Positions 61,133 through 64,000 of a DNA stretch of 64,000 nucleotides are shown here, one piece after another. The notes beneath the pieces are model-generated. The model had not been told where the DNA came from. It did no database searches and saw only the letters and a list, made by a program, of their open reading frames with translations. Within the stretch, counting starts at the first letter, position 1, and the number at the start of each line of letters is the position of its first letter. The DNA is from Pontiellaceae bacterium B1224 (GTDB lineage Bacteria > Verrucomicrobiota > Kiritimatiellia > Kiritimatiellales > Pontiellaceae), in NCBI GenBank assembly GCA_029432815.1, contig JAROBA010000014.1, positions 56,794 to 120,793 on the forward strand, read 5' to 3'. Position numbers and translations under genes: made by a program.

Positions 61133-63778
61133 ATGTTTAATCGTAAGTTGATGGGGTTTGTTTGGGCCGTGTTTTCACTGGCTATGGTTTCAGCGGCGCA
61201 AGGCGCTGATTTGATCGCGGACGGGACGGGCAAGCCGCTGCGTCTTTGGTACACCGAGCCCGCACCCGATAGCGATTTCGGCTGGGCCAACGATTCAATT
61301 CCCATGGGCAATGGCTATATGGGCATCAACGTGTTCGGCGGCACGGCGACCGACCGAATCCAGATCACCGAGAACAGCCTGTACGACTGGGCCGATAAGA
61401 ATGCCGGATTCAAACGCAAGGGCCTGAATAACTTTGCCGAGGTCTATATTGATTTTGACCACAACAAAACCAGCAACTACGAACGGGACCTGAACCTGAA
61501 CGAAGCCGTTTCGCATGTGAAGTATGAACAGGGCGGTGTGGAATATACTCGGGAATATTTCACCAGCTATCCCGACAAAGTGATGGTCATCCGTCTGAGC
61601 GCATCCAAGCCGGGAAAACTGTCCTTCACGCTGCGCCCCACCATTCCCTTTTTGGGCGAGGGCAAGTCCGGATCGGTTTCGGCAAAGGGCGACACCATCA
61701 CGCTCGCCGGTGTGATGACGTATTTCGATATCCAGTTCGAGGGCCAGTTCAAGGTCATCCCCAAGGGCGGAGAAATGAAAGCCGACAAGGATACCGTTTC
61801 TGTTTCGAATGCCGACAGCGCGGTCATCCTGATTGCCGTTGGAACCAACTACGAGTTCGACCCCCAGGTTTTCCTAACCCCGGAACCCACCGAAAAGCTT
61901 AAAGGATTTGCCCATCCGCACGATAAGGTATCCGGCTACATCTCCGCCGCTGCTGCGAAGTCCTACGAGGAATTACGGGCAAACCATCTGGCCGACTACA
62001 CCGGGCTGTTCGACCGGGTCACCCTCGACTTCGGCGCCACAATCCCGTCGATCCCCACCGACGAGCTGGTCGATGCCTATCCAACCGGCCCCTCAAGCCT
62101 GTATCTTGAAGAACTCGCGTTCCAGTTCGGGCGCTACATGCTGATCTGCTCTTCACGCAAGGGCACACTGCCGCCGCATCTCCAGGGAATCTGGAATGTC
62201 TATGCCCGGCCGCCGTGGTCGTCGCAATACCTGCACGACACAAACGTGCAGATGGCCTACGCACCGGTCTTTTGCGCCAACCTGCCGGAACTTTTCGATT
62301 CCTATGCCGACTTCTTCAACATCTTTGTAAATCAGCAGCGGCAGTACGCCACGGAATACATCAAGAAATACAATCCCTCGCAGCTCGATAAAAACGGAGA
62401 CAACGGCTGGTCGGGACCCTTCTGGACCAACCCGTACAATGTGGCCGGAAAATCTCCCGTGGCCGGTTTCGGCACCGGATCATGGATCGCCCAGATGTTC
62501 TGGGACTACTACGACTACACCCGCGATGAAGCCCTGCTGGAAGAAACCGTCTATCCTGTGATGTACGAGCAGGCCAACTTTGTATCCCGCTTTGTTCAGG
62601 AAATCGAAGGCGCCTTGCTGGCGAAACCCTCCTCGTCGCCGGAGCAAAAGTTCCGCGACACGTTCGGTACCACCTTTGATCAGCAGATGTTCTACGAAAA
62701 CCATCACAACACCTTAACGGCCGCCAAGATTCTCGGGCGCTCCGACAGCCGATTGGAAATCTACGAAACCCAGCTCCCGCTCCTCGACCCGATCCAGGTC
62801 GGCAAGTCGGGACAGATTAAAGAATTCCGTCAGGAGGAGTTCTACTGCGATGCGCATAAGGCACTCGATCCCCACCATCGGCACACCTCCATGCTGCTTG
62901 GGGAATACCCGGGGCAGTTGATCAACGACTCGACCCCCGCCTGGCTCGATGCCGTCCAGAAAACCCTGACCTTGCGCACCCGCAAATCCAATATCGGATG
63001 GGCGCGCGCCGAACGCGTCGCCTTCTGGGCCCGGGTTCACGATGGCAATGAAGCGTATCTTTTCTTACAGGATCTGTTGGAAGGAAACTTCCTGCACAAC
63101 CTGTTCAACGATCACCGCGGCGGCCCGCTGTTCCAGGCTGACGCGAACTACGGCGCCACCGCAGGAGTGTGTGAGTTGCTCCTGCAGAGTCAGGACCACG
63201 TCGTTGCCCCATTGCCCGCGTTGCCCTCCGCCTGGCCGAACGGCAGCTACCGCGGTCTGCTGGCACGCGGCAACTTCGAAGTCTCCGCAAAATGGTCCAA
63301 TGGACAAGCCGACCAGCTGGAAGTGCTGTCCAATGTCGGTGGACCCCTGATCTTAAGATACCCTAACGTGGCCCAGGCCGTGATTAAAACTCCAACGGGA
63401 CAGTCGGTGGAATTTGTGACCAACGGCCGTGATGAAATCGGTATCCAGACCACCAAAGGCCAGACCGTTGTCGTAACCGATATCCCGGCCTACACCCCCG
63501 TCACCGCCCCAACGGAATTGGAGATCGCGAAGGATATCAAGACGCAGGTCGGGCTCACCTGGACCGGCAGCGCGGATGCGGCGTCGTACAACCTCTACCG
63601 TGCAGTCGGCAACGCACCGGACTACGAACTGATCGCTTCCGATGTCGCCGACACCCGGTTTGCCTACAAAGCCTCCGACCTGAAACAGCTCGACCAGATC
63701 ACATTCAAAGTCACCGCCGTACGGGCCGATGGCCGCGAAAGCGCCGAAGGCGCCACCGTCATCCGGCTCCTGCCCTAG
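61133..63778 (+). CDS. divergent GH95 alpha-L-fucosidase with C-terminal FN3 domain, secreted
   Basis: About 881 residues from ATG 61133 (TTGGAGAAAT ribosome site) with a signal peptide (ends AQGA, about residue 24). 'PMGNGYMGINVFGGTATDRI' and 'RKGTLPPHLQGIWN' are the GH95 signatures; the canonical 'HLNINLQMNYWP' is replaced by 'HDTNVQMAYAPV', which marks a divergent subfamily. The barrel region is alpha/alpha six-hairpin. An FN3 domain ('LTWTGSADAASYNLYRAV') ends the protein. GH95 enzymes invert while cutting alpha-1,2- or related fucosyl (or galactosyl) ends, complementing the GH29 enzymes. Last gene of the site D unit. Confidence 0.88.
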   Translation: MFNRKLMGFVWAVFSLAMVSAAQGADLIADGTGKPLRLWYTEPAPDSDFGWANDSIPMGNGYMGINVFGGTATDRIQITENSLYDWADKNAGFKRKGLNNFAEVYIDFDHNKTSNYERDLNLNEAVSHVKYEQGGVEYTREYFTSYPDKVMVIRLSASKPGKLSFTLRPTIPFLGEGKSGSVSAKGDTITLAGVMTYFDIQFEGQFKVIPKGGEMKADKDTVSVSNADSAVILIAVGTNYEFDPQVFLTPEPTEKLKGFAHPHDKVSGYISAAAAKSYEELRANHLADYTGLFDRVTLDFGATIPSIPTDELVDAYPTGPSSLYLEELAFQFGRYMLICSSRKGTLPPHLQGIWNVYARPPWSSQYLHDTNVQMAYAPVFCANLPELFDSYADFFNIFVNQQRQYATEYIKKYNPSQLDKNGDNGWSGPFWTNPYNVAGKSPVAGFGTGSWIAQMFWDYYDYTRDEALLEETVYPVMYEQANFVSRFVQEIEGALLAKPSSSPEQKFRDTFGTTFDQQMFYENHHNTLTAAKILGRSDSRLEIYETQLPLLDPIQVGKSGQIKEFRQEEFYCDAHKALDPHHRHTSMLLGEYPGQLINDSTPAWLDAVQKTLTLRTRKSNIGWARAERVAFWARVHDGNEAYLFLQDLLEGNFLHNLFNDHRGGPLFQADANYGATAGVCELLLQSQDHVVAPLPALPSAWPNGSYRGLLARGNFEVSAKWSNGQADQLEVLSNVGGPLILRYPNVAQAVIKTPTGQSVEFVTNGRDEIGIQTTKGQTVVVTDIPAYTPVTAPTELEIAKDIKTQVGLTWTGSADAASYNLYRAVGNAPDYELIASDVADTRFAYKASDLKQLDQITFKVTAVRADGRESAEGATVIRLLP

Positions 63779-63818
63779 ATGGGATGGGGGCGCAGTGCAA
63801 TCGTTTTGGAGTGTGATG

Positions 63819-63844
63819 GGAAGCGTAGCGCCACGGCGCTTTCC
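63819..63844. repeat. REP-like hairpin downstream of GH95
   Basis: GGAAGC-GTA-GCGCC-AC-GGCGC-TTTCC forms a compact hairpin in the terminal 222-bp gap. A second C/G-rich inverted segment follows near 63865-63885. No gene is supported from 63779 to the end. Confidence 0.5.
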
Positions 63845-64000
63845 GTCCGGGATCGGGGCGATGGCCTCAGCGCCTTCCGCTCGATCGGGCTGTTCGGGAT
63901 TTTCTAACAGGACCATTAAATGACAGGACTATTTTCTGCGAATAAAATTCCAGCCATCGGAAGATTGCATACGCGAAAGAAATCCCCTGATTCTAAGATT

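Noticed and set aside
45243..63778. Search for SusC/SusD-type genes in the fucan cluster
   Set aside because: None is present; the only TonB-dependent receptor has heme-receptor motifs and belongs to the heme operon.
1..64000. CRISPR arrays, tRNA or rRNA genes, transposases
   Set aside because: No direct-repeat arrays, cloverleaf-type sequences or transposase-like proteins were recognised on either strand by eye; short or degenerate ones could be missed.

Overview
The window looks like a chromosome segment from a marine, anaerobic member of the PVC superphylum, most likely Kiritimatiellota (Pontiella-like). This is inferred from gene content: stacked fucosidases and formylglycine sulfatases without SusC/SusD, DUF1080 proteins, very large secreted adhesin-like proteins, PEP-CTERM sorting tails, and the C-terminal 'FYRI'-type domain common in this group. 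No rRNA, tRNA, CRISPR array or complete insertion sequence was seen. Layout: (1) 1-8.6 kb, minus strand: a truncated trhO gene, a 2213-residue CotH/lamin-tail/discoidin surface protein and a DUF1080 protein. (2) 8.8-25.5 kb, mostly plus strand: a nucleoside-hydrolase-like protein, an AraC regulator divergent from a GH30 glucosidase, four secreted proteins that share an undescribed beta-rich module (one ends in PEP-CTERM), a GH29 fucosidase and a TonB-like/VWA-like membrane protein, followed by two decayed gene fragments. (3) 26-31.2 kb, minus strand: a complete six-gene TonB2/TtpC-type energy-transduction operon (DUF3450, long ExbB, ExbB, ExbD, TonB, TPR). (4) 31.6-45 kb: a heme/iron block. 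It holds an AraC regulator, flavodoxin, DUF2023, a HutW-type radical SAM enzyme with an N-terminal PCP_red domain, a 56-residue 2[4Fe-4S] ferredoxin, then an operon of two secreted proteins (one PEP-CTERM), a heme TonB-dependent receptor, HemS, HmuT, HmuU, HmuV and an ABC exporter. (5) 45.2-63.8 kb, plus strand: a sulfated-fucan utilisation cluster with four GH29 fucosidases, a divergent GH95 fucosidase, two beta-propeller glycosidases (GH43 and GH43-like), three sulfatases, an SGNH esterase and a DUF1080 protein.

How the genes fit together: almost every enzyme in the last block has a signal peptide and suits stepwise desulfation, deacylation and exo-defucosylation of fucoidan-like glycans. 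The TonB operon would power the single outer-membrane receptor in the window, which imports heme. HemS (oxidative or storage) and HutW (anaerobic) offer two fates for that heme.

Two non-coding signals stand out. First, a 15-bp palindrome, TTCCARnnnYTGGAA, occurs 25 times exactly (27 if the R and Y are relaxed) where about 0.06 ten-base-core matches are expected by chance. It lies in all reading frames and between genes, and looks like a highly iterated palindrome. Second, an 18-bp inverted repeat, ATCCC-N8-GGGAT, precedes seven secreted-protein or glycan genes. In six of the seven a TAnnnT -10-like hexamer follows 21-22 bp later, which places the repeat near -42, where class II activators bind. 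This suggests a promoter/operator module controlling a fucan-utilisation regulon.
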